Below are positions 25,406-35,797 of a stretch of 64,000 nt of DNA, piece after piece. The translations under genes were made by a program, and so were the position numbers. Under the pieces are notes generated by a model. That model did no database searches and was not told the origin of the DNA. It worked only from the letters and a program-made list of their open reading frames with translations. The stretch is from Aequorivita capsosiphonis DSM 23843 (GTDB taxonomy: Bacteria; Bacteroidota; Bacteroidia; Flavobacteriales; Flavobacteriaceae): NCBI RefSeq assembly GCF_000429125.1, contig NZ_AUBG01000002.1:186001-250000 (forward strand), read 5' to 3'. Every line of letters begins with the position of its first letter. The first letter of the stretch is position 1.

Positions 25406-27670
25406 CTAAAAAGGGTATCCGATTCCAAAATTGAAGACCGTTTCCTTAACGTTAAAATTGTAGCCATCTTTTGACGGGTCGTGAATTGGCGCGGCAAAGT
25501 CAAAACGGATTACAAAGCCCTGCACATCTACCCGAAGCCCAACTCCGGCACCGATTCCCAATTCATTCATAAAACTTGAAGTAAACTTATCCTTACCATC
25601 AAAAGCCTCATTGGGCTTCGAGTTCCATATATTTCCCGCATCTGCAAAAACAGCGCCTTTAAAAAATGAAAAAATAGGAAATCGATATTCGATATTCGCT
25701 TCTAGCCGAATATTTCCTGTTAAGTCAAAATAATCACTGTTTGGATTTTCTTCATCACTATAAGTACCAGGGCCCAAAGAGCGTATTCTAAATGCTCTTA
25801 CGCTATAGGGACCACCAGAATAATACTGTTTCACATAAGGCATTATTTCTGAATTCCCATACGGAAGTCCATAGCCAGCAAAAAGCCGGGTGGCGATTAC
25901 TTGCTCCTTCCCAAAGTTGAAGTGATATCTTAAATCTACATCAGCCTTTGCATATTGTGCGTATTCCGAGCCTAAAAACTCCTTTGTTCCAGTTTCGTTC
26001 TCTTTTCCGAAAAGGCTTAAACTATTTCCTGCAACATCTAGGGTAGCATTTAAAAAAAACTGATGCTTTTTCGCTGTATCAACCATTCCATTATAGGTGA
26101 AGGAATAATTGAGACCTGAAATAAACTGTTGCTCAAAACTGCGTTTTAAAAATGGATTCTGCCGCAATATTGAATCAAACTCCTTAGTAGTGTTCGAGAG
26201 TTTTGTATAATTGATAGAAATAGGTATAATCTCGTGTGTAATATATCTATTCGCTTGCCATACATAACCGAATTGGGCGGTACCAGAAAGCAAGGCATAT
26301 AACTTTGTTCTGGCTAAATAATCAACACTTAAACTGGTTTTTGTTTTAGGAATAGAATATTTAAAAAAGTCACTGTTTATTTTTATAGGGAAAATAACAC
26401 GGGGAAATATCAGTTCATTTTTTAGGCCAAGTTCAACACTGGTATTTCCGCTATTTCCACCGCCACCCGCTTGAAATTCATACCCAAATTTTGCAGTTGT
26501 ATTAAAAGTTTCCCCTCCTTTAAATAAGTTTCGATTACTATAAGTAAGGGCAATTCCCGGACCTGCAAAATTATTCGATTTAGAAACGGCTTGCAATTCA
26601 GCTCTTAAAGCACGCCTGTTTAAAGGTGAAAGGAATATGTTAGCCTCCAAAATTCCCAAACTGTCTGAAAGGAGCGAGTCTTTTTCAGTGTATTGGATGT
26701 TTACAAACTTATAAGCCCCAATGGATGAAAGTCTTCTTGCCGTATTTTTTGAAGTCGTAGGGCTGTAAAGCTGCCCTTCTTCCAAGGTGATAAATGGATC
26801 TAAATATTTTGGCTTAAAAAAATTTTCACTATTAATGAAGTTTTTCTCATTAAAGCGCGCCACATCACTTACCGTGGAATCTTGTACATCGTAATTGGCG
26901 TAAACATTTATTTTTGAGATTTTATAAGGAACTATCGATTTTTGGGGTACTTCTTTTTTTAATTTAAGGAAAAGATCAAATCTCTTTTTATCGTATTGAT
27001 TGGTATCTGCTTCAAAAATGAGGAATCCAGGATTGAAATTATAATAGCCTTCACTCTTTAAGTCGCTGTCTATTCGCTCCCGCTCCATTTTCATATTGGC
27101 AAGATCAAATCGCATACCTTTTTTAAGTTTGGTAGCAGCTACACTCTTCTTTATTTTTGAATAAATGGGTTCCGATAAACTATCCAATTGGTATGTAGCT
27201 ATTGTATAAGGTGAAAGTGCTTTTACAGTATATTTAGCTGAAGCTTCCTTTTCCTTCTCGTCAAATTCTGAAACTGCCTTACTGTAGAAAAACCCTCTGT
27301 TTTCCATCCTGTTAAGCAATATATCCTGAACTTCATAAGGCTTCACATCACTTTGATAAACTGGTGGTTCGCCTAATTTTTTATAGAGAAACTTATTGAT
27401 AAAACCAGGATGCTCTTTCTGCATTTTATAATAATAATAAAGTCCCAATCGCATTCCTAGAATTTTCTTGTTAGGTTTTGGACGTAAAGCTTCTTCCAAT
27501 ACAGCTTTTAACTGTGCCTCATTCTTGATTACAGAATCAGACTCTATTTCAACGCTCGCACCTGTGTACAGCCGCTCGCCATCTGGCACGTGTTTTTTTA
27601 CGGCACAGGATTGCAGTACGATAAATGTCGCAATTAAAACGAATGCTATTTTATATTTAAAAATATTCAA
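25406..27670 (-). CDS. tamL: TamL, BamA/TamA-family outer-membrane lipoprotein
   Basis: 754 aa outer-membrane assembly protein (Omp85 family). Lipoprotein signal with cysteine C22 (LQSC), POTRA-like segments about 40-400, and a C-terminal 16-strand barrel from about 400, ending in aromatic F as expected, with a VRAF-type loop (YSVRAFRIRSLGPG). The lipidated form of TamA in Bacteroidota is called TamL and works with TamB, whose gene lies 56 nt upstream. Start codon is TTG; no better ATG is present. Function: insertion of a subset of outer-membrane proteins or lipid transport support. Confidence 0.9.
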   Translation of the reverse strand: MNIFKYKIAFVLIATFIVLQSCAVKKHVPDGERLYTGASVEIESDSVIKNEAQLKAVLEEALRPKPNKKILGMRLGLYYYYKMQKEHPGFINKFLYKKLGEPPVYQSDVKPYEVQDILLNRMENRGFFYSKAVSEFDEKEKEASAKYTVKALSPYTIATYQLDSLSEPIYSKIKKSVAATKLKKGMRFDLANMKMERERIDSDLKSEGYYNFNPGFLIFEADTNQYDKKRFDLFLKLKKEVPQKSIVPYKISKINVYANYDVQDSTVSDVARFNEKNFINSENFFKPKYLDPFITLEEGQLYSPTTSKNTARRLSSIGAYKFVNIQYTEKDSLLSDSLGILEANIFLSPLNRRALRAELQAVSKSNNFAGPGIALTYSNRNLFKGGETFNTTAKFGYEFQAGGGGNSGNTSVELGLKNELIFPRVIFPIKINSDFFKYSIPKTKTSLSVDYLARTKLYALLSGTAQFGYVWQANRYITHEIIPISINYTKLSNTTKEFDSILRQNPFLKRSFEQQFISGLNYSFTYNGMVDTAKKHQFFLNATLDVAGNSLSLFGKENETGTKEFLGSEYAQYAKADVDLRYHFNFGKEQVIATRLFAGYGLPYGNSEIMPYVKQYYSGGPYSVRAFRIRSLGPGTYSDEENPNSDYFDLTGNIRLEANIEYRFPIFSFFKGAVFADAGNIWNSKPNEAFDGKDKFTSSFMNELGIGAGVGLRVDVQGFVIRFDFAAPIHDPSKDGYNFNVKETVFNFGIGYPF

Positions 27671-27726
27671 AGCTTAAAATTCTTATTTTAGGTGACTTGT
27701 TTCAAAATGAACAAAATAGCTGTTAA

Positions 27727-30700
27727 CTAATCATCGCTATTTTCTTCTTCTTTATTCTCTTTTTTAAATTCCACAGCATCCTCTTTCTTTACCTCTTCCA
27801 TTTTTTCGCTTTCTTTTTCGGCTTTCTCCTTTTCTTCTTTCTCTTTGAGTTTCTCTTCGGAAGCTTTACGTATTTCCTTTTCTTTTTTAGTTTCTCCACG
27901 AAGAATTGCTTCCCATAGTTCGTCAAACTTGTTGAATTCCTGCGTAAATATCAATGCTATCCCGCTCACGATAGTTTGGCCGTCAATTACATTTTCGAAT
28001 TCATTTCTTCTAAATCCTTTTAGTCGATATCTGCCATTTTCAGTAAGAAGATATTCCAGACTTACGTTTCCAATTAATGGCGCCGGTTCATTATTGGAAC
28101 TGCTTCCTTGGATGTCAACTTCACTACCCACCCTTACAATCAATCGATCGTTAAACAGTTTCTTTTGTGCTGCAATATCCAACTGGGTGCGTTCTTGGGG
28201 CGTTTCTCCTTGATAATCGGTATAGCTGTCTAGACCAAAATCCAACTCCACACCGCTATTTCCTAAAAGTTTATCGGAAAAAGTATTTAATTGGTCGGAA
28301 AGCGCATCGTTTAAATTATCACGTGCCACGGTTGCGAAACCTCCCCCACTTCCGTCGCTGCCTGGCTCAGGATAGAAGCGACCTAAAACAAGAAGTGAAA
28401 AGACCTGACGATTCAATTCCCCTTCCTGCGCATTTACTTGTTGTAACCTTCCATAAACCTGTCCACCTATTGCACCCTGCTCATCTTTAGGCATATCGAG
28501 GTCAAACGAAATTTCTGGCTTGGTAAGTTCACCATCTACATTTAAATACACATAAAATGGTAATACCTGTCTATATTTATTTTTTGCTGAAGGATCTGAA
28601 CCAGAACTAACAGGCGCCATTAAGGCGGAAGCCGAAGATTCTACTTCATACATAGCCTTCACATCTAATTTTGCGTCAAATGGATCGCCAGACCAGCTAA
28701 CTCTGCTTCCTTTTGCCAATTCAAAACGTCTATTTACAAGATTGTAAAGATTCATTTCATAATGACCGCCAGCAATATCGTAAACACCACTTAGGTTCAT
28801 TCGGCCGTTAGGATTTAATGTGAAATCGAATTCACCATCTCCAAATACTTCAAAATTATCACCAGTTTCCTTGTCTATAATAATGGTGACTTTAGCCTTC
28901 TTACCAATTTTTAGAAAAGCACTTACATCAATCCCTGATAAAGTTGCTGTTTGTTCTTTGGTCTGTGTTAATATAGCGTCACGGTTTTCGCGGTTAACAA
29001 AAATCACTACTCCTCCCCTTTCCTCAATAGCAACTGATGATGATGGAAGAACATAGGTTAGGTTTGTATCGTCATTTACTGTGATTTTAGCATCTAGTTT
29101 TGGAATTTGAAGATCGCCGGTTAAATTGGCATCGGCATCAAAAGATGCTGTTCCGTAGAGAAAATCATTATCTTCATTGGTTGCATTTAATACTTGAAAG
29201 TTAGTGGCATTCACTTTTAAATTAAAAGTTGGATTTACAAAACTCTCCGTACCAATTTGTCCGCTAATAACTAACTTGTTTTGGTTTTCATCGCGCACCG
29301 TAAAGTTATCCATGCTCAAGCCTTTATTATCAATATTTAAGGTTTCATCGGCCATGGCGAAGGGAGCATTTAACTTGGCAACCGTAAATTTGGCATCGTT
29401 AAAATGTATACTTCCATCGTATTTTGGTTTTTTGGCACTTCCGCTGACTTTGAATTTACCAGAAAAACTACCATTAGCATCTTTTATTTCGCCCAAAGAG
29501 AAGCCTTCCAAAGCGCGCATCTTAAACTCATTTATATTTAGATCTAAATCTATTTTTGCGTCTTTTCCGGAAGCAACATAGTCTCCTTTTAAGTCAAGGT
29601 CTACTTCCCCTTCTTTTAAAGCCATGTTGAAATCATACGTATTGCCACCAAGAGATTTGGCATCAACACTAAGTACCCCTAAATCTACCTGTAGTAAATT
29701 AAGTTGTTCTATGGAAAGGTCTGCCAGAAGTCCTGTATTTCCAAAAGGTTCTACGACCACTAAATTTCCGTTTAGATTCCCTTGAACAAGTTCTTCTTCC
29801 GGATTTAAATAATTTAGAATATCACTTAATTTAAAGTTTTCAAATTTTATGGCGAAATGATCTCTTGAAACATCCGTTAGCTTATTGGTTAGCTCTACAG
29901 TCTCTTCATTTCTAGTAAACTTAAAATCATTGAAAACAATTTTCTTTTTTGAAATAAGAACCTCGTTGTCATCAGGAGTTTGCCATTTATTTCTATCAAA
30001 AATCAAATCTTCGGGTACTATATGAAACCTAAGTTCTTCCTCAGTACCTGTTATTTGCGATTGAATGTTAATCAGCGTACTGTCCTTATAAACCGAATTA
30101 AAGTTCAAACTAAGTTCGTTATCCTGTTGGTTTCCCCTAATTCGTGTCTTTGGAATATTTATAGGTCCACCTTTTATATTATTAAAGCCTAAGTCGAAAA
30201 CAAACTTTTCCTTATCGGTATCCATCGTAAACGCGAGGCTGTCCAATTCATTGCCGCCGTAATTAATATGTGGCGCTCGGATATCGGCCTTCAACTTTCG
30301 CGCTGCCTCATCAAAATCCACTGCAATTTTAACGGTATCTAGCTTTTTCACATTCACTAAAAACACATCGTTTAAAACTGGAGCTTCTACAATTTTACCT
30401 TTTACATACAGTTTTACTGGATGTTGAATGGTATCTGAAAGTTTTATTTTCCTCGAAAAATAACTTCTAATATGGCGTTGTATGGCTGTTGCAAAAGTTT
30501 CAGGATCTGTATTGCTCTCCAGGCTTAGCTGTATCATTTTGTTATCCAGCCAAATAGAAGTAGTATCGCTTCTAACGTGCGCTGTAGCCAATAAATCACC
30601 TAACAAATAGGTTTTATCGTCATAAACCACCACGCCGTCACCCAGAGTTGAAATAACGTCAAACCCATATTTCCCGACTTCTACATCGGCATCCAATTTA

Positions 30701-32871
30701 AAGGCGGTACGAACATCGCGATCCATCAATCCCAAAGATTGGAGATTGGCACCAATCAAGTTTAAATGCGCGCTGGCCTGTGAAGCGACAGAGTCTAGTG
30801 CAACATCAACATCTAGGTCAAGGTTAATGTTTTTATCTTTGTATTTTGAAACAATATCTCCCTTCCCATTCTTTATTTTTCCATTAATTGCCAAATCCTT
30901 GATGGCATAACCGTCAAACTGGAAATTAGAAATAGTAGCGTCTAAAGTGGCGTCAAGATTGTTTATATCGCTACCAGAACCATTGGTTTTTATGCTTAGG
31001 CTTAGCGCACCCAATTGGTCGTTTTTAAGAAGTTCGTTTAGTTTATATTCCTTTATCTCAACATCGGCATCAAAAGCTATTTGTGAATCGTTTTTGAAAT
31101 GACCATCTATAGTAGCGATTCCTTGAGAAGTTGTTAAGTTTGCTTTTGCGTATATATCTTCCAAATCACCTTTTGCGTTTCCTTGAAGTGAAACATCTTC
31201 TGGCAAACTAACTCCCAAATCTTTCTCACTTAAAAATTGAATAAGATCATTACGCTTGCTTTGGACGGAAAATCGGGGTATATCAAACTTTAAATTATCT
31301 GGATCAGTAGCATTCTGAATAAATCCGTTAGCAGAAATACGCGTAGTATTTCCCCATCGAACATTCAGGTCTGGAATTTGAATTGCAGAAAGGTAACCGG
31401 AAGCATTTATATTCCCGGTAAGATATTTCTTGCTAAGCGCTTTTAGGTATTCATTCTTCTTAAGGTCTGGCTGAAATTTAAAGACATCATTTAAATTTGC
31501 CTGAAAAGCAGGTATATTGAGTGCTATTTTTGATTGGTCAGGTGCATCGATTAAATCTGCAAGAGATGGATAATCCAACCGTACTTTCCCTTTGAGTTTG
31601 TTGTTGTTTAGCGCGAGTTTTAAATCATTAATTTTTAAGAAATTATCAGTCGCTTCAAGATTTAAAGCCAGTTCCTTTAAATTTAATCCTGAGCCTTCTT
31701 TAAAATTAAATGCGTCCACTGTTAGTCCAGCCTTCTTATCTTTTAAATAAACAGTATTTGCCTTCAGTTGAAGGTTTTGTAGGGTGATGGCGTTAGGGTT
31801 GAATTCGTTTTGTTTTACATTCGCACTCCCTACAAAATAGCTGACATTGTTTCCTTCAAGATCAATATCAGCAACTGCAATCTTAAAATCAGGCCACTCA
31901 AATTTTTGAATATCCTCTTTTACATCGTCTTTTACTTCTTCAGCTTTTTGAGTAATTCCGTTGGTTTCTGTTTCCGTATTTATTTTTATGATTGAGTTTT
32001 TCAATCTAAAATCCCCAACTTCAATTTCATTATTGGCTAAATCTGCTTTTTCAAGTTCTAAATAGAAGTCTGAAATTTCTAAATCTGCAGCAATTCTATC
32101 GCCATAAGATTGATAATCTACAAATACGTTTTTAAGAGTAAGTTTATCCATTTCCAAAAAAGGCAATGGAGTGTCTTCTGAAGGCGTAGGAGGAACTGGA
32201 GATTGAATATATTTTATTCGAGTATTGGAAATAGAAGCTTCGGAAGCGCGGAAATCCATGTGCTCCAAATCCGTCTTTTTCATTTGGAGTGCCAAAGCCC
32301 CGATTTTAATCTGGGTGTCGATTCCCAAAACGGCATCGTCAAAAACAATATTAAAATCCTTAAAATTAATATCACCTAACATAATTTTCATTGGTGCTGA
32401 AGTGGTATCAACTGCAACAGCCGTTGTGTCTGGAGTTACAAAGGCATCAATAAGAAATTGAAAATTATAACCAGAAACAGAATCTTTCCGAATTACATTG
32501 GCGCGCAGGCCTTCCCAATCTAGCGTGTTTACACCGATTCCATTACCGCGAATAATTGGGAGAAGCGGAATATCGGCTTCCAAGGATTTTGAATAAACCA
32601 GAGTATCTCCTTTTTTATCTTCCAGAAACAATCCTTTTAGCATGATGTTTCCATCAAAAGTGATAAAAAGTTTTTCTATTTCTACTTTGGTATGGGTTTT
32701 CTCAGAGACATAATTTACAGCTTTCTGAACTATAATATTCTGACCCCAAGGACTTCGGATAAATAGCACAAGCAAAATGAACAGGATTATAAGAACCACG
32801 AGAATTCTCGCAATGATTCTTAAAAACCTATACTTTCTTGGCTTTTTCTTCTTTTCTTCTTTCTTTTCCAA
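27727..32871 (-). CDS. tamB: TamB/AsmA-like translocation and assembly protein
   Basis: 1714 aa. One N-terminal membrane anchor (about 18-42, after a lysine-rich start), then a very long repetitive beta-rich region of the AsmA/TamB beta-taco type, and the TamB (DUF490) C-terminal domain about 1290-1640. The final 60 residues are a highly charged E/K tail, unusual for TamB and unexplained. It bridges the periplasm to TamL and is thought to move lipids or assist outer-membrane proteins. Start is TTG; a TACATTTG promoter element lies 19 nt upstream, so the N-terminus cannot extend much further. Confidence 0.93.
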   Translation of the reverse strand: MEKKEEKKKKPRKYRFLRIIARILVVLIILFILLVLFIRSPWGQNIIVQKAVNYVSEKTHTKVEIEKLFITFDGNIMLKGLFLEDKKGDTLVYSKSLEADIPLLPIIRGNGIGVNTLDWEGLRANVIRKDSVSGYNFQFLIDAFVTPDTTAVAVDTTSAPMKIMLGDINFKDFNIVFDDAVLGIDTQIKIGALALQMKKTDLEHMDFRASEASISNTRIKYIQSPVPPTPSEDTPLPFLEMDKLTLKNVFVDYQSYGDRIAADLEISDFYLELEKADLANNEIEVGDFRLKNSIIKINTETETNGITQKAEEVKDDVKEDIQKFEWPDFKIAVADIDLEGNNVSYFVGSANVKQNEFNPNAITLQNLQLKANTVYLKDKKAGLTVDAFNFKEGSGLNLKELALNLEATDNFLKINDLKLALNNNKLKGKVRLDYPSLADLIDAPDQSKIALNIPAFQANLNDVFKFQPDLKKNEYLKALSKKYLTGNINASGYLSAIQIPDLNVRWGNTTRISANGFIQNATDPDNLKFDIPRFSVQSKRNDLIQFLSEKDLGVSLPEDVSLQGNAKGDLEDIYAKANLTTSQGIATIDGHFKNDSQIAFDADVEIKEYKLNELLKNDQLGALSLSIKTNGSGSDINNLDATLDATISNFQFDGYAIKDLAINGKIKNGKGDIVSKYKDKNINLDLDVDVALDSVASQASAHLNLIGANLQSLGLMDRDVRTAFKLDADVEVGKYGFDVISTLGDGVVVYDDKTYLLGDLLATAHVRSDTTSIWLDNKMIQLSLESNTDPETFATAIQRHIRSYFSRKIKLSDTIQHPVKLYVKGKIVEAPVLNDVFLVNVKKLDTVKIAVDFDEAARKLKADIRAPHINYGGNELDSLAFTMDTDKEKFVFDLGFNNIKGGPINIPKTRIRGNQQDNELSLNFNSVYKDSTLINIQSQITGTEEELRFHIVPEDLIFDRNKWQTPDDNEVLISKKKIVFNDFKFTRNEETVELTNKLTDVSRDHFAIKFENFKLSDILNYLNPEEELVQGNLNGNLVVVEPFGNTGLLADLSIEQLNLLQVDLGVLSVDAKSLGGNTYDFNMALKEGEVDLDLKGDYVASGKDAKIDLDLNINEFKMRALEGFSLGEIKDANGSFSGKFKVSGSAKKPKYDGSIHFNDAKFTVAKLNAPFAMADETLNIDNKGLSMDNFTVRDENQNKLVISGQIGTESFVNPTFNLKVNATNFQVLNATNEDNDFLYGTASFDADANLTGDLQIPKLDAKITVNDDTNLTYVLPSSSVAIEERGGVVIFVNRENRDAILTQTKEQTATLSGIDVSAFLKIGKKAKVTIIIDKETGDNFEVFGDGEFDFTLNPNGRMNLSGVYDIAGGHYEMNLYNLVNRRFELAKGSRVSWSGDPFDAKLDVKAMYEVESSASALMAPVSSGSDPSAKNKYRQVLPFYVYLNVDGELTKPEISFDLDMPKDEQGAIGGQVYGRLQQVNAQEGELNRQVFSLLVLGRFYPEPGSDGSGGGFATVARDNLNDALSDQLNTFSDKLLGNSGVELDFGLDSYTDYQGETPQERTQLDIAAQKKLFNDRLIVRVGSEVDIQGSSSNNEPAPLIGNVSLEYLLTENGRYRLKGFRRNEFENVIDGQTIVSGIALIFTQEFNKFDELWEAILRGETKKEKEIRKASEEKLKEKEEKEKAEKESEKMEEVKKEDAVEFKKENKEEENSDD

Positions 32872-32890
32872 AGCAATTTTTGGTAGTTTT

Positions 32891-32898
32891 CAAATGTA
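32891..32898 (-). promoter_or_regulatory. -7 promoter element of tamB-tamL
   Basis: TACATTTG on the minus strand, 19 nt upstream of the TTG start; supports TTG as the real start and a tamB-tamL operon. Confidence 0.6.
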
Positions 32899-33098
32899 AG
32901 AAAATACTATTGTAATTTGTTGCAGAATTTGCTTGAAAGCTACTATTTACGTATAAACTTGTGTTAAATTTTATGTGTAAATAAAATACTATTGGCCTAC
33001 TTGTAGCATTAAAGTTTAAAACTAATTGAAAGAATTCGCCTTCCACAGCATTATTTCATTTCTTATCATACATCAATGCGAGACTTACTTTCCAACTT

Positions 33099-33106
33099 TA
33101 TCTTTG
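33099..33106 (+). promoter_or_regulatory. -7 promoter element of the YceI-pirin pair
   Basis: TATCTTTG, 35 nt upstream of the YceI ATG at 33142. Confidence 0.6.
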
Positions 33107-33141
33107 TTCTTTAATAAAAGAATATCTAAAAAAACATAAAA

Positions 33142-33666
33142 ATGGAGAACAATACAAAAACAATTTGGAATATAGATGCCACACATTCAGAAATCAATTT
33201 CAAGGTGAAACATATGATGATTTCTACTGTTACTGGGAGTTTTGAAAAGTTCGATGGAAAGATTGAATCCGCCAATGCTGATTTTATTGGTGCTGAATTC
33301 TCCTTTTCTGCCGAAATTAATTCTGTAAACACAAAAAATAATGATAGGGACAATCATTTACGATCGGCTGATTTCTTCGAAATAGAAAAACATCCTGAAC
33401 TTAAGTTCACTTCAAAATCTTTTGATGGCAACGAAATGCTTGGCGATTTAACCATAAAAGGTATTACAAAAGAAATAAGACTAGCAACGGACTATAACGG
33501 AACAGCCGTTGATCCTTATGGACAAACAAAAGCTGGTTTTGAATTGGAAGGTCAAATAAGTCGGAAAGAGTTTGGCTTAACCTGGAGCGCTGTAACAGAG
33601 GCAGGAAGTGTGGTGGTTAGCGATAAAGTAAAACTGATAGCTTCGCTTCAATTTATTAAACAATAA
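33142..33666 (+). CDS. YceI-family lipid-binding protein
   Basis: 174 aa lipocalin-like beta barrel that binds isoprenoid lipids in characterised members. Seen: WNIDATHSEINFKVKHMMIS at the start, ADFFEIEKHPELKFTSKSF in the middle and a GxxSRKEFGL motif (QISRKEFGLTW) near the end, all diagnostic. No signal peptide, so this copy is cytoplasmic, which is common for the Bacteroidota version. Followed after 10 nt by a pirin gene, so the two are co-transcribed. Confidence 0.93.
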   Translation: MENNTKTIWNIDATHSEINFKVKHMMISTVTGSFEKFDGKIESANADFIGAEFSFSAEINSVNTKNNDRDNHLRSADFFEIEKHPELKFTSKSFDGNEMLGDLTIKGITKEIRLATDYNGTAVDPYGQTKAGFELEGQISRKEFGLTWSAVTEAGSVVVSDKVKLIASLQFIKQ

Positions 33667-33676
33667 AACTAAGGAA

Positions 33677-34552
33677 ATGAACACACGAAAAATAGAACGT
33701 ATCCTAACGCCACCCAACCCACATATGGTTGGGGATGGGTTTAGGGTTCACAATTATATCCCTTCCGGTTTGGGAGCGGGTTTTGAAAGAATGAATCCAT
33801 TTATAATGATGGATTACAACAGTAAATTCTACTTTCCTCCTACGGACCAACCTCGCGGCGTGGATGTACATCCACACCGAGGCTTTGAAACTGTAACCAT
33901 TGCCTACAAAGGGAAGGTTGCCCATCACGACAGCGCCGGAAATAGCGGAGTTATTGAGGAAGGCGACGTACAATGGATGACGGCGGCTTCTGGAATTCTT
34001 CATAAGGAATATCACGAAGCGGATTTTAGTAAAGCAGGAGGCGATTTCCAAATGGTGCAGCTTTGGGTAAATCTTCCCGCGCAATATAAAATGAGTCCGC
34101 CAAAATATCAGGGAATTATAAACAGTGAAATAAACAGCGTTGAACTCCCTGAAAATGCTGGAACGGTTGAAGTAATTGCAGGAGAATACAAAGGTGAAAA
34201 AGGTAGTGCTTCCACATTTACACCCGTTCATCTTTTAAACGCTAAATTGAATAAAGGTGGTAAAGCAACTTTCAGTTTTCCGGAAAATTACAATACTGCC
34301 ATTTTAGTTTTGGAGGGAAATATAAAAGTGAATGATTCCGAAGAAATAAAAACCGATAGCTTGGGATTGCTTTCAAATCAAGGTGAAACCTTTAGCGTGG
34401 AAGCAACAGATGATGCAGTTGTATTAGTTTTAAGCGGAGAACCAATAAACGAACCTATTGCAGCGCAAGGTCCTTTTGTAATGAATACTCGGGCAGAACT
34501 GATTCAAGCTATTTCTGATTTCAATATGGGGAAATTTGGGTATTTAGAATAA
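33677..34552 (+). CDS. pirin-family protein
   Basis: 291 aa bicupin. The N-terminal cupin carries the metal ligands H65 and H67 (DVHPHRGFETV), H109 and E111 (GILHKEYH), matching the iron site of human pirin. The C-terminal cupin is degenerate, as usual. Family members act as quercetin dioxygenases or redox-sensing regulators; the role here is unknown. Second gene of the YceI operon, a pairing that hints at a shared stress function. Confidence 0.93.
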   Translation: MNTRKIERILTPPNPHMVGDGFRVHNYIPSGLGAGFERMNPFIMMDYNSKFYFPPTDQPRGVDVHPHRGFETVTIAYKGKVAHHDSAGNSGVIEEGDVQWMTAASGILHKEYHEADFSKAGGDFQMVQLWVNLPAQYKMSPPKYQGIINSEINSVELPENAGTVEVIAGEYKGEKGSASTFTPVHLLNAKLNKGGKATFSFPENYNTAILVLEGNIKVNDSEEIKTDSLGLLSNQGETFSVEATDDAVVLVLSGEPINEPIAAQGPFVMNTRAELIQAISDFNMGKFGYLE

Positions 34553-34583
34553 GCAATCTGTAAACCAGACTTTCCGTTGAAAC

Positions 34584-35177
34584 TTAATTCGGCTTAAAGT
34601 TTTTGGTAGCCAGTTCCTTCCTTACACGGCTTAAACTTTCAGGAGTTATTCCCAAATAAGAAGCGATCATCCATTGTGGCACGCGCAGTAATAAATCTGG
34701 ATACATTTTTATAAAGCTCAAATAGCGCGTTTCGGCGGAAGCACCTAGCAAAAGGTTGATTCGCTTCTGCATTTGGCGGATATGATTGTGCAATAATTTA
34801 TCGTTGAACTTATTGAATACTGAGCTGATTTCTTTTGCTTGACAAAAAAATTCTTCATCAATCAGCACTACTTCGGTATCTTCTATCGCTTCAATATAAC
34901 TATCTGATGAATCATTAAAATAAACGCTGCTTCTATCTACAATAAACCAATTTTCAGGTGCAAATTGAATGATGTGTTCTTTCCCATCATCAGCCAACAT
35001 ATACGATCGCAACAAGCCTTTTTCCACAAAAAAAGAATGTTTGCACGGCGCGCCTTTATCTAAGAGAATAGCGCCTTTTTTATATTCTTTTTTTTGAAGG
35101 TTGTGATATAAGGTTTTTGCTTCTTTCTCAGGTAAACCAGCGGTTTGAATTAAGTACGAATCAAAATTGATTTCCAT
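34584..35177 (-). CDS. Crp/Fnr-family regulator
   Basis: 197 aa transcription regulator. Residues about 20-120 form a cyclic-nucleotide-binding fold (KGAILLDKGAPCKHSFFVEKG), and the C-terminal part about 140-195 is a winged helix with RYLSFIKMYPDLLLRVPQWMIASYLGITPESLSRVRKE. This is the Bacteroidota-typical single-gene Crp-like type whose ligand is mostly unknown. Transcribed away from the Fur gene; the 122-bp divergent region could hold sites for both. Confidence 0.93.
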   Translation of the reverse strand: MEINFDSYLIQTAGLPEKEAKTLYHNLQKKEYKKGAILLDKGAPCKHSFFVEKGLLRSYMLADDGKEHIIQFAPENWFIVDRSSVYFNDSSDSYIEAIEDTEVVLIDEEFFCQAKEISSVFNKFNDKLLHNHIRQMQKRINLLLGASAETRYLSFIKMYPDLLLRVPQWMIASYLGITPESLSRVRKELATKNFKPN

Positions 35178-35299
35178 CGTTGCAATATCTTAAGGTTTAT
35201 TGATGTGTAAAATTACTGATTTCTTCATAGTTAATTACTATCTCGCAGTTTCATAAGCTTAATTAAAAGCAGTATTTTTATGGCAGATTAATACTACAG

Positions 35300-35743
35300 A
35301 TGAAAACGAAAACAATTGAGAAGCCTCAATTATCCAATATAGAACCATTACTGCAAAAGAGCAATATTAGACCGACTGCTATGCGTATTCTGGTCTATAA
35401 ATTTCTATTGGAGAACGAAGCGGCCAAGGCACTCATCGATATTGAAAATCATTTTGCAAAATCAGATAGAACAACACTTTACAGAACTATAAAGACGTTT
35501 GAAGACAAGGGAATTGTTCATCAAATAGACGATGGTACCGGCACGGCTAAATATGCATTATGCGAAGAAGGTTGTAACTGCGAAATAGAAACGGATCTTC
35601 ACCTTCACTTCCACTGCAAAATTTGTGATGAAACCATATGTCTCACCGATCATAAAATACCGCAAATTAACCTTCCAAATGGATTTTCGGCGGAAAACGC
35701 AAACCTCGTAATTAAAGGGATTTGCGATAAATGTTCTTGTTAA
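35300..35743 (+). CDS. Fur-family metal regulator
   Basis: 147 aa. Winged helix about 20-85 (RPTAMRILVYKFLLE, DRTTLYRTIKTFEDKGIVH). The C-terminal dimer domain has the structural zinc pairs C106/C109 and C142/C145, a histidine-rich sensing region H101-L-H103-F-H105, and extra cysteines C88, C92, C94 and C147. It sits before a P-type metal exporter, so it is likely a zinc or toxic-metal sensor rather than an iron regulator. Function inferred from context. Confidence 0.9.
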   Translation: MKTKTIEKPQLSNIEPLLQKSNIRPTAMRILVYKFLLENEAAKALIDIENHFAKSDRTTLYRTIKTFEDKGIVHQIDDGTGTAKYALCEEGCNCEIETDLHLHFHCKICDETICLTDHKIPQINLPNGFSAENANLVIKGICDKCSC

Positions 35744-35797
35744 TGCACTTCTGTTGCACTAACATATTAATTAGATTGCAATCATAAAAATATTCCT

